From: DATHTS01 sp965219305
GTDB taxonomy: Bacteria > Acidobacteriota > Blastocatellia > Pyrinomonadales > Pyrinomonadaceae
DNA: 64,000 nt
NCBI GenBank assembly: GCA_965219305.1
Contig: OZ244725.1
Span: forward strand, 4,092,001 to 4,156,000
Direction: 5' to 3'
In this document: positions 17,380-26,521 of the stretch, in pieces
How positions within the stretch are numbered: position 1 is the stretch's first letter
Layout of the letters: each line of letters starts with the position of its first letter
The notes under the pieces: model-generated
Database searches by the model: none
What the model saw: only the letters and a program-made list of their open reading frames with translations
Told to the model about the DNA's origin: nothing
Made by a program: the position numbers and the translations under genes

Positions 17380-20300
17380 TAAATTTCCTTATTCTTTTTC
17401 GCGTTTTTGTAGAGAGAAATAAATTTTCTCTCGAGCGTTTCCTGATTTGTAAGAGTCATCGAACTTTTTTCGTTTACTGTCACGTTATTTAGTTCGACGG
17501 TAAAATTCATATCACCGGATTTCGCGCCGGAATTACCGACATAACCGCCGTTGGCAAAACCCGGAACTCGTTTTGCCTGCAAATACGGCGTGATCGGCTG
17601 CCAGTCTTTCGGAGTTAGAACCACCTCGTTGCCGGAAACTTTTATTAGTTTGTCGTCTTTTCTGTCGTATTGTCCCGGCACGAGTCCGCTAAAGTTTTTC
17701 GTGAAAAACGCCGATACCGCGCCGCCGTCGGCAAATTCGGGCAGAATTCTTTGCCGCCGCTCACCCGCCGCTTTTGCTATCTCGACGGCTTGCTGAAGCT
17801 GTTCCATTAATCCGCCGGGTTTTTGGTCAATGGCGAGTAATTTTTGCTGAATTAAACTTTGCGCCTGTTTACGGTATTTTTTCGACAAAAATTCAATGCC
17901 GAATCCGCTGGCGATTTGTCCGCGCAATTCCGTGCCGCGCGATAAAGCCGAATCCGCATCAACTCTCAGCGATTTTGTGTCCGAGATCAATTGCTGAAAT
18001 TCAGCGAATGCGTCGGTGAAACCTTTATTTAAGGCGGGCAGATTTTCTTTTTTATCCTTTTTGCGTTTCGGGTCGCCGCCGAAGATCGAAGCTAAAAGAC
18101 CGATGCCGCCGCCGACTAGTGCGCCTATGGCTGTGCCAACACCCGGAACTATCGAACCGATCTGTGCGCCCAAAGCGATGCCGCCGCCGATATTTGAGAT
18201 AAAACCGCCTGCGCGACCGCCGACCAGTCCGCCGATCATCCCCGCACCTGCGCCAACCGCGCCGTATGTGCCGACGTTATTGCCGAAACCCTTGTCACCG
18301 AAAATTCCGCCTTTTCCAAATATTGCGCCGTCTTTGCTTGAGAATAAATATTTAAGATTCGAGAAGACATCTTGCCTGCCTTTATCGCCCGCAAAAACTT
18401 GAACAGCACCATCTAAAATATCGCCCGTTCGGCTTCCGCTTGCGCCCGCACCGCCGCCGAAATGGAAAATGTTCGAATTGTTCGGGTCTTGACCTGAGCC
18501 GAATAATCCGCCGATGCCGCCGCCCGTTGCTGCTTGAATCGCCGTTGTCGCCAAACCGCCGATGCCGCCCGATATTAGCGATGCGGGACTTACTCCAGCT
18601 TTTCCAGCTATTGCGGCTAATAATTTATTAGTAGTTTTTTGCTGTTCGACGATTGGCGCGGCGATCGGATTTTTGGTTTGATTAAATATTTCCGAACCGC
18701 CCGGTATAAACTTATCTAAAAGAGATGTCGTTATCTTCGATAATGTCTGGTTTGTAGAGAATTTAAGTAAATCGCCGATGATGGGAATTTCACCCATCTT
18801 TCCGAACGATTTTGTTATAAAATTCGATGCTTTATCGAACGCCGATATGATCCCATCCGCTAAAGATTCAGATAAAGTTTTTTGTTCTGCAAGATGCGAT
18901 AATACCCGCGCTCTGACCTGTTCGCTATGCAAAGTTGCCGAATCCGCAAGCCTGACGTTTGCCCGTATCTCATCCTCGACCGCACGCTCGTTCGCGTCTT
19001 TGATCTCGTAAATCGCATTGAGCCAGGCTCGCTCGTATCGTTTTGCGGAATTTACTCCGACATTGGCAATCCGGTCTCTGACTTCCGCAATATCCTCGTT
19101 TAACTGATATTCTTCGCTTAATGCCGAAATTCTACGACGATTTGCGGTAAACTCGGCATCGTCATTTTCGCGCTTCTGAATTCCCAGACGAACTTCGAGA
19201 TCAACCAGATCTTCCTGCTGCCGCAAAACATCCGACTCAATATAAGCAGTCATCTCTCCGATAATATTGCGCCGACGCATCACAAGCTGAAAGTAGCGGC
19301 TTTCTTCATCAGCAGACTTCGAGGTTAGACCGAGCGATTCGCGCAGATTAGAGATGTATTTCTCATCAACCGTCGGGCGTGAGGTAATATTACTTGATAC
19401 CGTCCCGCCCGGGTCGGCGATAATTCCTATCCCGTCTTGTTTTGCGATGCGTGCATTCTCAAAAATTTGAGCAACATCATTTTTAGTTGGCTGAGTCGTT
19501 CCGGCTTGTTTAGCATCTTCGATCATCAACTGCGTGAACGAATTAAGCATATCGCCGGGCATCAAACCCATTTTTTTATACCAATCGAACGCGTTTCTAA
19601 GGTTTTTCTCGCGCACCGCCGCCGTAAATTGACTCGATTTTTCAGCATTGCTGATTTGAAAATCATCATCTCCGATATTAGCCGCACTCCCGCCGAAGAA
19701 TCTTCCCAATGCCTTTTGGCGATGATTTCCCGACATTTGAGTGACGTGTCCGGCGATGGTGTTTCTAACCCGTCGTCCGTTTACGATTCGATAGCCGTCT
19801 GAAGCGTTCGAACTTACGTTCGGATTCCCCCCGTTGACCGTCTTATAAAGATCAAGCAGCGTCGCGCCTTCTGTGATTCGACCGACGCTTGCAAAACGAT
19901 CTTTGAAAAACGGAACAACCGAATCTATTAATTGTCTCTCGAAACTTTGTGAGCCGGAAACACCGTATTTTTGCCGTTCCTCTTTTCCAAATTGAATCAA
20001 TCCTAAATAATCATTATTTTTCCCGCCCCATTTTTTCGTACTGAACGTTCCGGCTGTTTCATAGCTGATTATTGTTGCCAGATCAATAGGTGAAATGCCG
20101 AGTTTTTTTGCCGCATCAATTATCGCCTTTGCCTCCGGCGACATTTGAAAATTCTTGGTTGCGGATGAAAGCCGCCCGGACTTGCTTTTTGAAGTGCCGC
20201 CGCCGCCCAAATCATTCTCGTTTTTGCCCAAATAGATTGTTTCAAACTTTGTGTTTGAATTTGAAGCATTCCCGACCCTCGCGTTTATCGCTCTTATTTC

Positions 20301-21836
20301 ATCGCTGAGGGTTTCCATTCGCCCGTAGGATTTTTTAATCTGGTCTATCAGCGTGTTCGTTTTATTAACGAGATCGTTCGTCGCCGGCATAAATTCGGAT
20401 AAAGTTTTCTCCGGCATCGGCGCGGGCGACTGCGAGCGCATCATTGCCGCCCAAGTCGGATTTACCCCGTCCAAAAACGGCGCGATAAACTTACCGGATG
20501 ACGCAACTAAATCCGAAACTGCTTTTACAGCATCGTAAGCGGTTTTTCTTACTAACGCGACCGCACCTTCGACAATCGCCGTAATTCCGCCAATAACGGT
20601 TGTGATCCCGAACGCGATGCTTAACCCTGACAATTTGAACGCTTCGACGATCCCTGCCGCCGTATTTAATGCCCGCGCTTTTAATAAAGCGTAATTATTA
20701 ACCGCGTTTCGGGTAAACTGCCCGGTTTCCGAATCGGCGTTCTGAACACCGCCCGTATATTCGTTGATTTGCTCGGTGAGAATTTTATTGGCTTCCGTCA
20801 TTTGCGGCGATGTTGTAATGAAGTCGCCGTAAGCCGCCAATAAATTGTTTTGTGCGGTCGTCAGTGCCGCGGTCGAGCCGGTGTAACCCTGAGTTAATTT
20901 GTCAGCATCGCCGACCTGTCCTTTAGTTTCTTCCAAAATCCCGTTGTAAAGAGCGAGAATCGCGTTTTGACCTTTCGTTTTATTGCTTAAATCCTCTAAC
21001 TCGAATCCACGCTCTTTGAGAATAACCGATAGATTTTTTGTTAAGCCGACGTTATCGACTAATTCGGAATTTTGGTTTTTGATGCCTTCAGCCGCCCGTG
21101 AAATCGCTTCGCCAAAACTCAAAGCCGACTGTTTACCAAACGCCGCCGCGTCGGAAAATCTTTCAAGGATTTTTACGGATTGCTCGTCGTTTAACTCGGA
21201 TGCGAGAAGGCTTTTGTAGCCCGTCGCCGCATCTTTCAGATCTAAAATTCCGGCTTTGACAAGGCGTAAATTTTTAACGGATTCCTGCGCGGTTGACGGA
21301 TCAACGCCTTTAAAAAGAGCCGTTGATTCCAACCCCTTTATGGCATTCGCGCGTTCCTGTGAGATGTCAACCATCTGGTCGAGATAATCGAGCGCAATGC
21401 CCGGAAGTTTTGAAAACTGCGCGGCAATGCCTGAAACGACGTTCCCGGCTAAACTGCCGAAAAACGAACCTTGAAAAACCTGTGAAAACGCAGATCTGGT
21501 CTGCACCGCCGAGTCTTTCGCCGATTTTGCGATCTCGGACATATCGCGCTTGAAACTTCTGACCTGCGCTTTGCCTTCCTGATCTAACGCTTTAGTTTCT
21601 TCTTTGCGAAGATTCTGCATTAAATAAGAGTTTTGTTTGGCAATTCTGGCGCGTTCGGTCTCGAATTTTTTAATATCCGCAAGAAGATTTTTTGTTTCAA
21701 TTTTGTTTGGTAATTCGAAATTTTTCCCGACCTCTTTTTTGAGTTTGTTATAAGCATTGGAAATCACATCGACATTTTTGACCACGCCGTCGTCTTTGCC
21801 GATGAACGTCACATAAACTTTTCTTTCCGTACTCAT
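17379..21836 (-). CDS. Tape measure protein with lysozyme-like domain
   Basis: The 1485-residue length, coiled-coil N-terminus, central hydrophobic helices (near residues 405-440) and Gly/Ala-rich membrane-active stretch near residue 1300 (GGLVGGRAGGFISNIGGG) are typical of tape measures, which set tail length and help DNA cross the inner membrane. A transglycosylase-like domain lies at about 575-720, with ISYETAGTFSTKKWGG, YLGLIQFG and ITEGATLLDLYKTVNGG, suggesting local peptidoglycan cutting during entry. By the usual 1.5 A per residue rule the tail would be roughly 200 nm, which is an estimate. Confidence 0.9.
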   Translation of the reverse strand: MSTERKVYVTFIGKDDGVVKNVDVISNAYNKLKKEVGKNFELPNKIETKNLLADIKKFETERARIAKQNSYLMQNLRKEETKALDQEGKAQVRSFKRDMSEIAKSAKDSAVQTRSAFSQVFQGSFFGSLAGNVVSGIAAQFSKLPGIALDYLDQMVDISQERANAIKGLESTALFKGVDPSTAQESVKNLRLVKAGILDLKDAATGYKSLLASELNDEQSVKILERFSDAAAFGKQSALSFGEAISRAAEGIKNQNSELVDNVGLTKNLSVILKERGFELEDLSNKTKGQNAILALYNGILEETKGQVGDADKLTQGYTGSTAALTTAQNNLLAAYGDFITTSPQMTEANKILTEQINEYTGGVQNADSETGQFTRNAVNNYALLKARALNTAAGIVEAFKLSGLSIAFGITTVIGGITAIVEGAVALVRKTAYDAVKAVSDLVASSGKFIAPFLDGVNPTWAAMMRSQSPAPMPEKTLSEFMPATNDLVNKTNTLIDQIKKSYGRMETLSDEIRAINARVGNASNSNTKFETIYLGKNENDLGGGGTSKSKSGRLSSATKNFQMSPEAKAIIDAAKKLGISPIDLATIISYETAGTFSTKKWGGKNNDYLGLIQFGKEERQKYGVSGSQSFERQLIDSVVPFFKDRFASVGRITEGATLLDLYKTVNGGNPNVSSNASDGYRIVNGRRVRNTIAGHVTQMSGNHRQKALGRFFGGSAANIGDDDFQISNAEKSSQFTAAVREKNLRNAFDWYKKMGLMPGDMLNSFTQLMIEDAKQAGTTQPTKNDVAQIFENARIAKQDGIGIIADPGGTVSSNITSRPTVDEKYISNLRESLGLTSKSADEESRYFQLVMRRRNIIGEMTAYIESDVLRQQEDLVDLEVRLGIQKRENDDAEFTANRRRISALSEEYQLNEDIAEVRDRIANVGVNSAKRYERAWLNAIYEIKDANERAVEDEIRANVRLADSATLHSEQVRARVLSHLAEQKTLSESLADGIISAFDKASNFITKSFGKMGEIPIIGDLLKFSTNQTLSKITTSLLDKFIPGGSEIFNQTKNPIAAPIVEQQKTTNKLLAAIAGKAGVSPASLISGGIGGLATTAIQAATGGGIGGLFGSGQDPNNSNIFHFGGGAGASGSRTGDILDGAVQVFAGDKGRQDVFSNLKYLFSSKDGAIFGKGGIFGDKGFGNNVGTYGAVGAGAGMIGGLVGGRAGGFISNIGGGIALGAQIGSIVPGVGTAIGALVGGGIGLLASIFGGDPKRKKDKKENLPALNKGFTDAFAEFQQLISDTKSLRVDADSALSRGTELRGQIASGFGIEFLSKKYRKQAQSLIQQKLLAIDQKPGGLMEQLQQAVEIAKAAGERRQRILPEFADGGAVSAFFTKNFSGLVPGQYDRKDDKLIKVSGNEVVLTPKDWQPITPYLQAKRVPGFANGGYVGNSGAKSGDMNFTVELNNVTVNEKSSMTLTNQETLERKFISLYKNAKKNKEI

Positions 21837-21870
21837 ATCAAATGTTCCAAACTCTAAAACAAAATCAAAC

Positions 21871-22284
21871 TCATCGCGGCAGAGAACCCAAAAACGCTTC
21901 CAAATTCAACCTCAGTAAACACGCATTTTGCGTTTTCGCGCTCTCGAATAAACTTTCAAACTCTATCGCCGCCGCGTAAATACTGGTTGTTACGCTCGAT
22001 TTGTCAATATATCCGCCGTTTAGTTTGGCTTCGGCGCGTGCATACAAAACTTGCCTGAAGATCAATTCTTCCGCCGTTTCGCCCGATGTTGAAATTTTCG
22101 GTTTTGTCGGCAATAAGCGGCAATCCGTGCAGGCGACTAAGCCGTCTCCGGTTTCGCTTTCAGCTATCGAAAAAAACGGACATTTCGATTCGCCCGGACA
22201 AACTTCATTTTCTTGTTCCGGCTTTTCAAAATTGAACATCGCGGCGATCTTGTTTTGAAAAACCGGACGGTTTTTTTCTAAAAC
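21871..22284 (-). CDS. Frameshift extension of tail assembly chaperone (GT-like)
   Basis: The frame has no good start of its own: the earliest is a TTG at 22314 inside the upstream gene. It joins the chaperone frame exactly at a GGGAAAG heptamer by a -1 shift and adds 137 residues. The extension contains a four-cysteine patch (CPGESKCPFF, then CTDC) that may bind zinc, and a helical C-terminal part. In lambda the gpGT form binds the tape measure, while gpG alone is made in excess; the same division is inferred here. The fused protein would have about 356 residues. Confidence 0.8.
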   Translation of the reverse strand, partial: VLEKNRPVFQNKIAAMFNFEKPEQENEVCPGESKCPFFSIAESETGDGLVACTDCRLLPTKPKISTSGETAEELIFRQVLYARAEAKLNGGYIDKSSVTTSIYAAAIEFESLFESAKTQNACLLRLNLEAFLGSLPR

Positions 22285-22290
22285 TTTCCC
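22258..22290 (-). promoter_or_regulatory. Programmed -1 ribosomal frameshift signal
   Basis: GGGAAAG occupies 22290-22284 on the minus strand, read as xxG GGA AAG in the zero frame, the same heptamer used by lambda G/T. The zero-frame stop TAG is at 22280-22278. Eight bases after the heptamer a hairpin AAAAACC-GTCC-GGTTTTT (22275-22258) could pause the ribosome. Confidence 0.85.
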
Positions 22291-22940
22291 AGACGTTCGT
22301 ATTCGGAATTGCAATAGACGCTCGTCGCATTAATCAAATGCCAAGCCGGAATATCGTTTTCGGGATATTCCGAACCGGCAACCAGTTTTTTACCGAGTTC
22401 GAAAACTCTTTCTTCCGTCGTTTTATGGGCGTGAGAAGCCAAAACTGTTTTATTCGGCTTGTTCAGGTTCGCGCTTAAAAATTCGTCCATTTCGGTCTGC
22501 AAAATCTCGCGAAACGAAATTAGCTTTCTGATTTCTTTGCCGTTAAACAGAAAAAACACCGACACGGGTGTCGTGTCTTCATAATCGAGCAGCTCGTCGT
22601 CGTCGGCGTTAGTAGTTTCGATCAACGCCTCGCAGTGCAAATATCCCTGCATTGCAGAAATCAGTTCTTTGGTTTGCGGCGAGGATTTAAAGCCCGCGGT
22701 AGCCGACTTCTTTTCGTTCGCCAAATTTGCGAACGGCATTAATAACTCGAATGATAAGTCCCTGACCGTTTTAGCGTTTTCGGCGGTTTGCTTTTTTAAA
22801 CTAAAATACTCGTCATCTGTTGTTGCCGTCAGTGTGATCGTCGGGTGATATTCCTTCCCCTTTTTTTTTACCGTCAACAGAATTGTATTATCAGCAAGTC
22901 TGGAATACTCGAGTTTTTCGGATGGATCTTCTTTTTTCAT
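22278..22940 (-). CDS. Tail assembly chaperone (gpG-like)
   Basis: A 220-residue soluble, charged protein lying between the tail tube and tape measure genes, the universal place of the tail assembly chaperone. It opens with a strand-rich half (ILLTVKKKGKEYHPTITLTA) followed by helical sequence. It ends at a TAG just beyond a slippery GGGAAAG, so most product should be this short form and a minority the long GT-like form. Assignment rests on position and the frameshift site. Confidence 0.82.
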   Translation of the reverse strand: MKKEDPSEKLEYSRLADNTILLTVKKKGKEYHPTITLTATTDDEYFSLKKQTAENAKTVRDLSFELLMPFANLANEKKSATAGFKSSPQTKELISAMQGYLHCEALIETTNADDDELLDYEDTTPVSVFFLFNGKEIRKLISFREILQTEMDEFLSANLNKPNKTVLASHAHKTTEERVFELGKKLVAGSEYPENDIPAWHLINATSVYCNSEYERLGKF

Positions 22941-22963
22941 AAATTTAATCAGTTGAACGTCGA

Positions 22964-22997
22964 AACGGGCGGCGGATCGAATAACTTGCCGCCCGTT
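22964..22997 (-). other. Hairpin between tail tube and chaperone genes
   Basis: AACGGGCGGC (22964-22973) pairs perfectly with GCCGCCCGTT (22988-22997). On the minus strand it lacks a U run, so it is more likely an attenuator or a 3'-end stabiliser of the abundant tube message than a full terminator. Confidence 0.55.
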
Positions 22998-23019
22998 CTT
23001 TTAAGCCAGTCAGATTTTT

Positions 23020-24159
23020 TTATGCGATAAAATTAGCAAAGTTCGGAACTTCCGTAACCATTTTCAGCGTCAGCGGCATCACGTTGCTTTGCGCCTGCGG
23101 CAGAAGATCGACGCGCATCGCTCTGAATCCCTGATAAGTTGTTCGTTCGATCTTGCGAACTCTCGCCCCCAGAAGCGAAAAAGTCGCGCTTCTGTTGTAG
23201 GTTGCGCCTATCAAACTGCCCTTATAAGTCCAGTCCGCAGAAAACGCGAGATTCAATCTCTGCGCGTTAAAATAATCATACTGATCTTTTATTTCCGGCG
23301 TTTCAAAAAACAAAAACGATACGCCGACATTTTGTTTCACAACGTCCATTTCGCCGCGGATCTGTGCCGAATTCGGGTCTGCCGGGTCTTGAAAGACCGC
23401 ACAGTTATAACCGTTTTCCGTGTCGAGCGTGTTTTCGATCGAGATCGGGGCTTCGATAAAATCGCATAGAAACTCAAAAGTCGTTCCTGCTTTACCAACG
23501 CCGATGTACATTTTCATTTTCCCGACCTCCGGTATGTATTTACCTTCCTCACTTACGTCGGGGTTGGCGATATGGCTCGGCGACTTGTAAAGATTGATAT
23601 CCGCCGCACTTTCCCGTTTGCCGGAACCGCGCCAGCCTAAAGCGGCTCGCAGATGGGGTTTTGCAGCGTCTTTCGGGGAACTGAATGATAAAGATTCAAC
23701 CGCGCATCCGCGATACTTGAAAGAATGAATATCATTTACGGCAAGCGCACGTTCGCTCGGTTTGAACGCTGCCGTCCAATAGGGCAGTTTGCGGTTAGTA
23801 AACGGGTTAAGCAGTGAAAATTCCTGCTGGTAAACGCCGGGTGCCAGCGTAGTGGGTGTGCCGGTCACGCCGAAACCCCGGTGCGCCAAAAAACCCAGCA
23901 ACGGGAACGTCAGGCGAAAGTTTGCCGACCCGGACACATCGTTTCGCGCTTTAGACGCATTCGTGCTGTATTCCGATCCGGTCGCTTCACCTTCGTTCGT
24001 CGCCGGTTCGTCCATAAAATCCGGTTCGCTCATCGCGCCTTCGGAGACCATCAACCTGTAATTTTTCGGCGCACTCGCCGGCACAATGTCCGCGTTAAAA
24101 TCCTGGTTGGTTTCCGAGATCGCCCAAATCCCTTGATATTCGCCTACTTTTTGTCCCAT
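23020..24159 (-). CDS. Major tail tube protein
   Basis: A 379-residue protein immediately ahead of the chaperone and after the tail terminator-like gene, the lambda gpV position. It is strand-rich with long runs of alternating residues (SGSANFRLTFPLLGF, GVSFLFFETPEIKDQ) as in tube proteins. It is longer than most tube proteins (150-250 residues), so it probably carries an extra surface domain. No catalytic motifs are seen. Confidence 0.68.
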   Translation of the reverse strand: MGQKVGEYQGIWAISETNQDFNADIVPASAPKNYRLMVSEGAMSEPDFMDEPATNEGEATGSEYSTNASKARNDVSGSANFRLTFPLLGFLAHRGFGVTGTPTTLAPGVYQQEFSLLNPFTNRKLPYWTAAFKPSERALAVNDIHSFKYRGCAVESLSFSSPKDAAKPHLRAALGWRGSGKRESAADINLYKSPSHIANPDVSEEGKYIPEVGKMKMYIGVGKAGTTFEFLCDFIEAPISIENTLDTENGYNCAVFQDPADPNSAQIRGEMDVVKQNVGVSFLFFETPEIKDQYDYFNAQRLNLAFSADWTYKGSLIGATYNRSATFSLLGARVRKIERTTYQGFRAMRVDLLPQAQSNVMPLTLKMVTEVPNFANFIA

Positions 24160-24165
24160 AATCGT

Positions 24166-24528
24166 TTATTCTCCTTCGCCTATTTTTTTTAAAATCTTCT
24201 CGGCGATTTCTTTTTTATTATTATCGGCGGTCGCTTCGGCTTTAACGTGCGCCGCTAATTCCAAAAGCGGGGTTTTGTTATACCGGTTCTCTAATTTTTC
24301 CGGCGTGTCGTCGGCATAAACCGCCATCTCTTCGCTTTCCGACGTGAGGAACGTCAAAAGCGGCGTTGCTTTGTTTTCGACCTCGCCGACATACTCAAAA
24401 TAACCCGTCGCCAACGCGACTTCCGCGTCTGATGATTCGAGTTCGACAGTTTCGCCTTTTTTCGCCGTAAGACTTACGTTGCCGTAAGACATATCGACTT
24501 TTCGTTTTGCTGTTAGTTGGTGTTTCAT
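24166..24528 (-). CDS. Hypothetical phage structural-region protein
   Basis: A 120-residue protein with an N-terminal small strand-rich part (GNVSLTAKKGETVELES) and a C-terminal charged helix (AEATADNNKKEIAEKILKKI). The first half resembles the start of the protein at 25871-26446, hinting at related small neck/tail completion factors. Its ATG overlaps the upstream stop as ATGA. Confidence 0.6.
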   Translation of the reverse strand: MKHQLTAKRKVDMSYGNVSLTAKKGETVELESSDAEVALATGYFEYVGEVENKATPLLTFLTSESEEMAVYADDTPEKLENRYNKTPLLELAAHVKAEATADNNKKEIAEKILKKIGEGE

Positions 24529-24962
24529 ACTTGATTGATTTTCAATAATAAATAACTGACCGGATATTTCACCGAACCGATCACTCCCCAGCCGTCCGTT
24601 TTTCTCGTAACCGCTGCATTGCAGTGTGATGAACGCAGATTCGTGTTATCAAAAACATATTGTGCGAATTCGAGAGCCATCGCGGACGACGAATCTCTCG
24701 CCGCCAGTAAATCTTCGAGATTTAACGATTCGGGTCGCGCGATGAATTCGACATAAATCACGGCGTTAAATTCCTTGATCTTGTTATTCGGCGCGATGCG
24801 CGGCTCGGACGACGTAACATCCCACACCCTGACGTAACGTGAATCTTTGCCGCCGATCTCGTGGTATCTGCTCGGCAAAACGACCGCCGCCGCCGCCGCC
24901 GCATCGTTTTGCGATTTCACCCATTGTGCGAATTCAAAGACCGTGTTTGCTATCGAACTCAT
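24525..24962 (-). CDS. Probable tail terminator protein
   Basis: A 145-residue protein in the gpU-type position between the neck genes and the tail tube. An N-terminal helix (TVFEFAQWVKSQ) is followed by alternating strands (FNAVIYVEFIA, SVKYPVSYLLLKI), the shape expected of tail terminators that cap the tube. Function is inferred from gene order. It overlaps both neighbours by four bases. Confidence 0.6.
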   Translation of the reverse strand: MSSIANTVFEFAQWVKSQNDAAAAAAVVLPSRYHEIGGKDSRYVRVWDVTSSEPRIAPNNKIKEFNAVIYVEFIARPESLNLEDLLAARDSSSAMALEFAQYVFDNTNLRSSHCNAAVTRKTDGWGVIGSVKYPVSYLLLKINQV

Positions 24963-25357
24963 AGATTTTGCGGCTGACGATTCAGCGCATTGTTAATTCC
25001 TTCGTTGATAAACGGACGATTCAAATATCCGCCCGCCTCGTCCAAATCTTCAAAAACCGGATCGAGATATAATGCTTGTTCGGGAAACTCGATCACCGGG
25101 TCGTCGCCGCGCATAAAACCGCGCGTTCCGGTCAACAGTTCTCTGGTAACGATTGCCGGAGGCTCCCCGACCGCCGAATGCTTGCCGCCGCCGCTCGCGG
25201 GATTTCCCGTCGGCGTTGAATCGAGCATAATGCGCTGCATCTCGCCCGCTGCATCTTCGACAAGATTTTTCAAAAAGTCTTTTTCCAGATCACGCGCTGC
25301 GGCATTTAATTCGCGTTTCAGATCGCCCGGCGTGATTTCGGCTTCAATGTGGTTCAT
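24959..25357 (-). CDS. HK97 gp10-like neck or tail completion protein
   Basis: A 132-residue protein with a long N-terminal helix (LKRELNAAARDLEKDFLKNL) and a loop TPTGNPASGGGKHSAVGEPP, typical of small HK97 gp10/tail-completion proteins where such a Gly-Ser loop precedes the last helices. Order between connector and tail terminator supports this. No enzymatic motif. Confidence 0.62.
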   Translation of the reverse strand: MNHIEAEITPGDLKRELNAAARDLEKDFLKNLVEDAAGEMQRIMLDSTPTGNPASGGGKHSAVGEPPAIVTRELLTGTRGFMRGDDPVIEFPEQALYLDPVFEDLDEAGGYLNRPFINEGINNALNRQPQNL

Positions 25358-25361
25358 TTGC

Positions 25362-25817
25362 TTACCAGGTCAAGTTTCTCGAAACGGTCGTCGAGTAACT
25401 CGGAGCCGTTTCGACGACCGTTTCGACTTTTACAACATATTCGGAGATCAAATTTAATGCGTCCGAATATAACTGTTCGCGGCGTTTTTCGACTTCATCT
25501 GCGGCAATGTAGGAAGTTGTTACGGAATTATTGACATCCCGTTCCGAACCTACTATGCCGCCGTCGCGCAGACGGCTCGATCGTAAGATCAGCATCGCGC
25601 GGAAAGCGAGTTTTCCGTGCGCTCTTTTTATTCGTTCGGCGCGTTTGGCGTTTTGGGGCGTTTCGGATTTTGCCTCCAGAATGATCGCTTCGCCGACCAG
25701 ATCGAGAAGTATTTCTTCGGCATCGAAAAAAGCCTCGGAGATTTGCGCGCTCGAAACCGTCGTCGCCGAATCGGTGATATACAACTCCCTGAAATCATTT
25801 TCCAAATAAAAACCCAT
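25362..25817 (-). CDS. Head-tail connector (adaptor) protein
   Basis: A 151-residue, mainly helical protein (ISEAFFDAEEILLDLVGEA, then AKRAERIKRAHGKLAFRAML) in the place of the gp6-type head-tail adaptor, downstream of the capsid gene. Such proteins form a ring under the portal. Start has the AAAATTATG context. Assigned mainly by position and helical content. Confidence 0.62.
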   Translation of the reverse strand: MGFYLENDFRELYITDSATTVSSAQISEAFFDAEEILLDLVGEAIILEAKSETPQNAKRAERIKRAHGKLAFRAMLILRSSRLRDGGIVGSERDVNNSVTTSYIAADEVEKRREQLYSDALNLISEYVVKVETVVETAPSYSTTVSRNLTW

Positions 25818-25870
25818 AATTTTTTACAAAAACCCGAAATAACTCAACCTTTCGCCGACGAGCGAATCGT

Positions 25871-26446
25871 TTATTTGCCGTAAGCCAGAGCCGCATCTGC
25901 TGATTTTTCAGCGATGCCGTCGAGATCGATCAACTCTTGGCGGGTCTTAGATTGAACTTCCGCAACTGTCTTGAATCCGTCAGGTGCCAGCTTGTTCGAT
26001 TTTTCAAAAATGTGGCGCATCGGAAAATCTTCCGGCAATTTGCTTTCCGCTGGCGTATTTTCCTTAGTTTTGCCGTTCCCGTCATCGCCCGAAGCGGAAT
26101 TTTTCGGGTCTTCGGTTGACGGCTTCCCTGAACTTTTATCAGTATTGGCGGTTTTTTGCTCCGAAACCGAAGCGTTCTCATTTGCAAACAAAACTTCTTT
26201 GTGGTGACGAAGCGATGCGACGACCTGATCGGATAAATCGCCTTCGCTGAAACGCTTTTGAGTTTCTTCGATAGATAAAATATCTTCCGAATTTTCCGCA
26301 CTCGATCTGTCCGTATATTCGCCTAACCCCTTTTTGACCGCCGCCGCCGCCGCCGCTTCCGGCACCTCGACAACTCCCGCCGCGAAATTTTCACCGCCGA
26401 ATGTTGCCGGTTTCGCCAAATTGATCTTTACTTTTTTATCTGCCAT
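25871..26446 (-). CDS. Acidic protein with helix-hairpin-helix-like C-terminus
   Basis: A 191-residue protein: residues 1-45 a compact part (KVKINLAKPATFGGENF), about 75-150 a Ser/Lys/Asp-rich low-complexity linker, and about 155-190 a helix-hairpin-helix-like tail (GFKTVAEVQSKTRQELIDLD, GIAEKSADAAL). Similar tails occur in small head-tail region proteins of siphophages. GAGGATTTTATG gives a good ribosome site. DNA contact at the neck is possible but not shown. Confidence 0.62.
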   Translation of the reverse strand: MADKKVKINLAKPATFGGENFAAGVVEVPEAAAAAAVKKGLGEYTDRSSAENSEDILSIEETQKRFSEGDLSDQVVASLRHHKEVLFANENASVSEQKTANTDKSSGKPSTEDPKNSASGDDGNGKTKENTPAESKLPEDFPMRHIFEKSNKLAPDGFKTVAEVQSKTRQELIDLDGIAEKSADAALAYGK

Positions 26447-26470
26447 AAAATCCTCTCGTTTAGTAAATGC

Positions 26471-26498
26471 CGGCGGCGGTCGGTTAGATCACCGCCGG
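26471..26498 (-). other. Hairpin after major capsid gene
   Basis: CGGCGGT (26474-26480) pairs with ACCGCCG (26491-26497) in the gap after the capsid stop. No U run follows on the minus strand, so it may protect the capsid message rather than terminate. Confidence 0.45.
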
Positions 26499-26521
26499 TT
26501 ATTTTCAAATGTTTTAACTGA

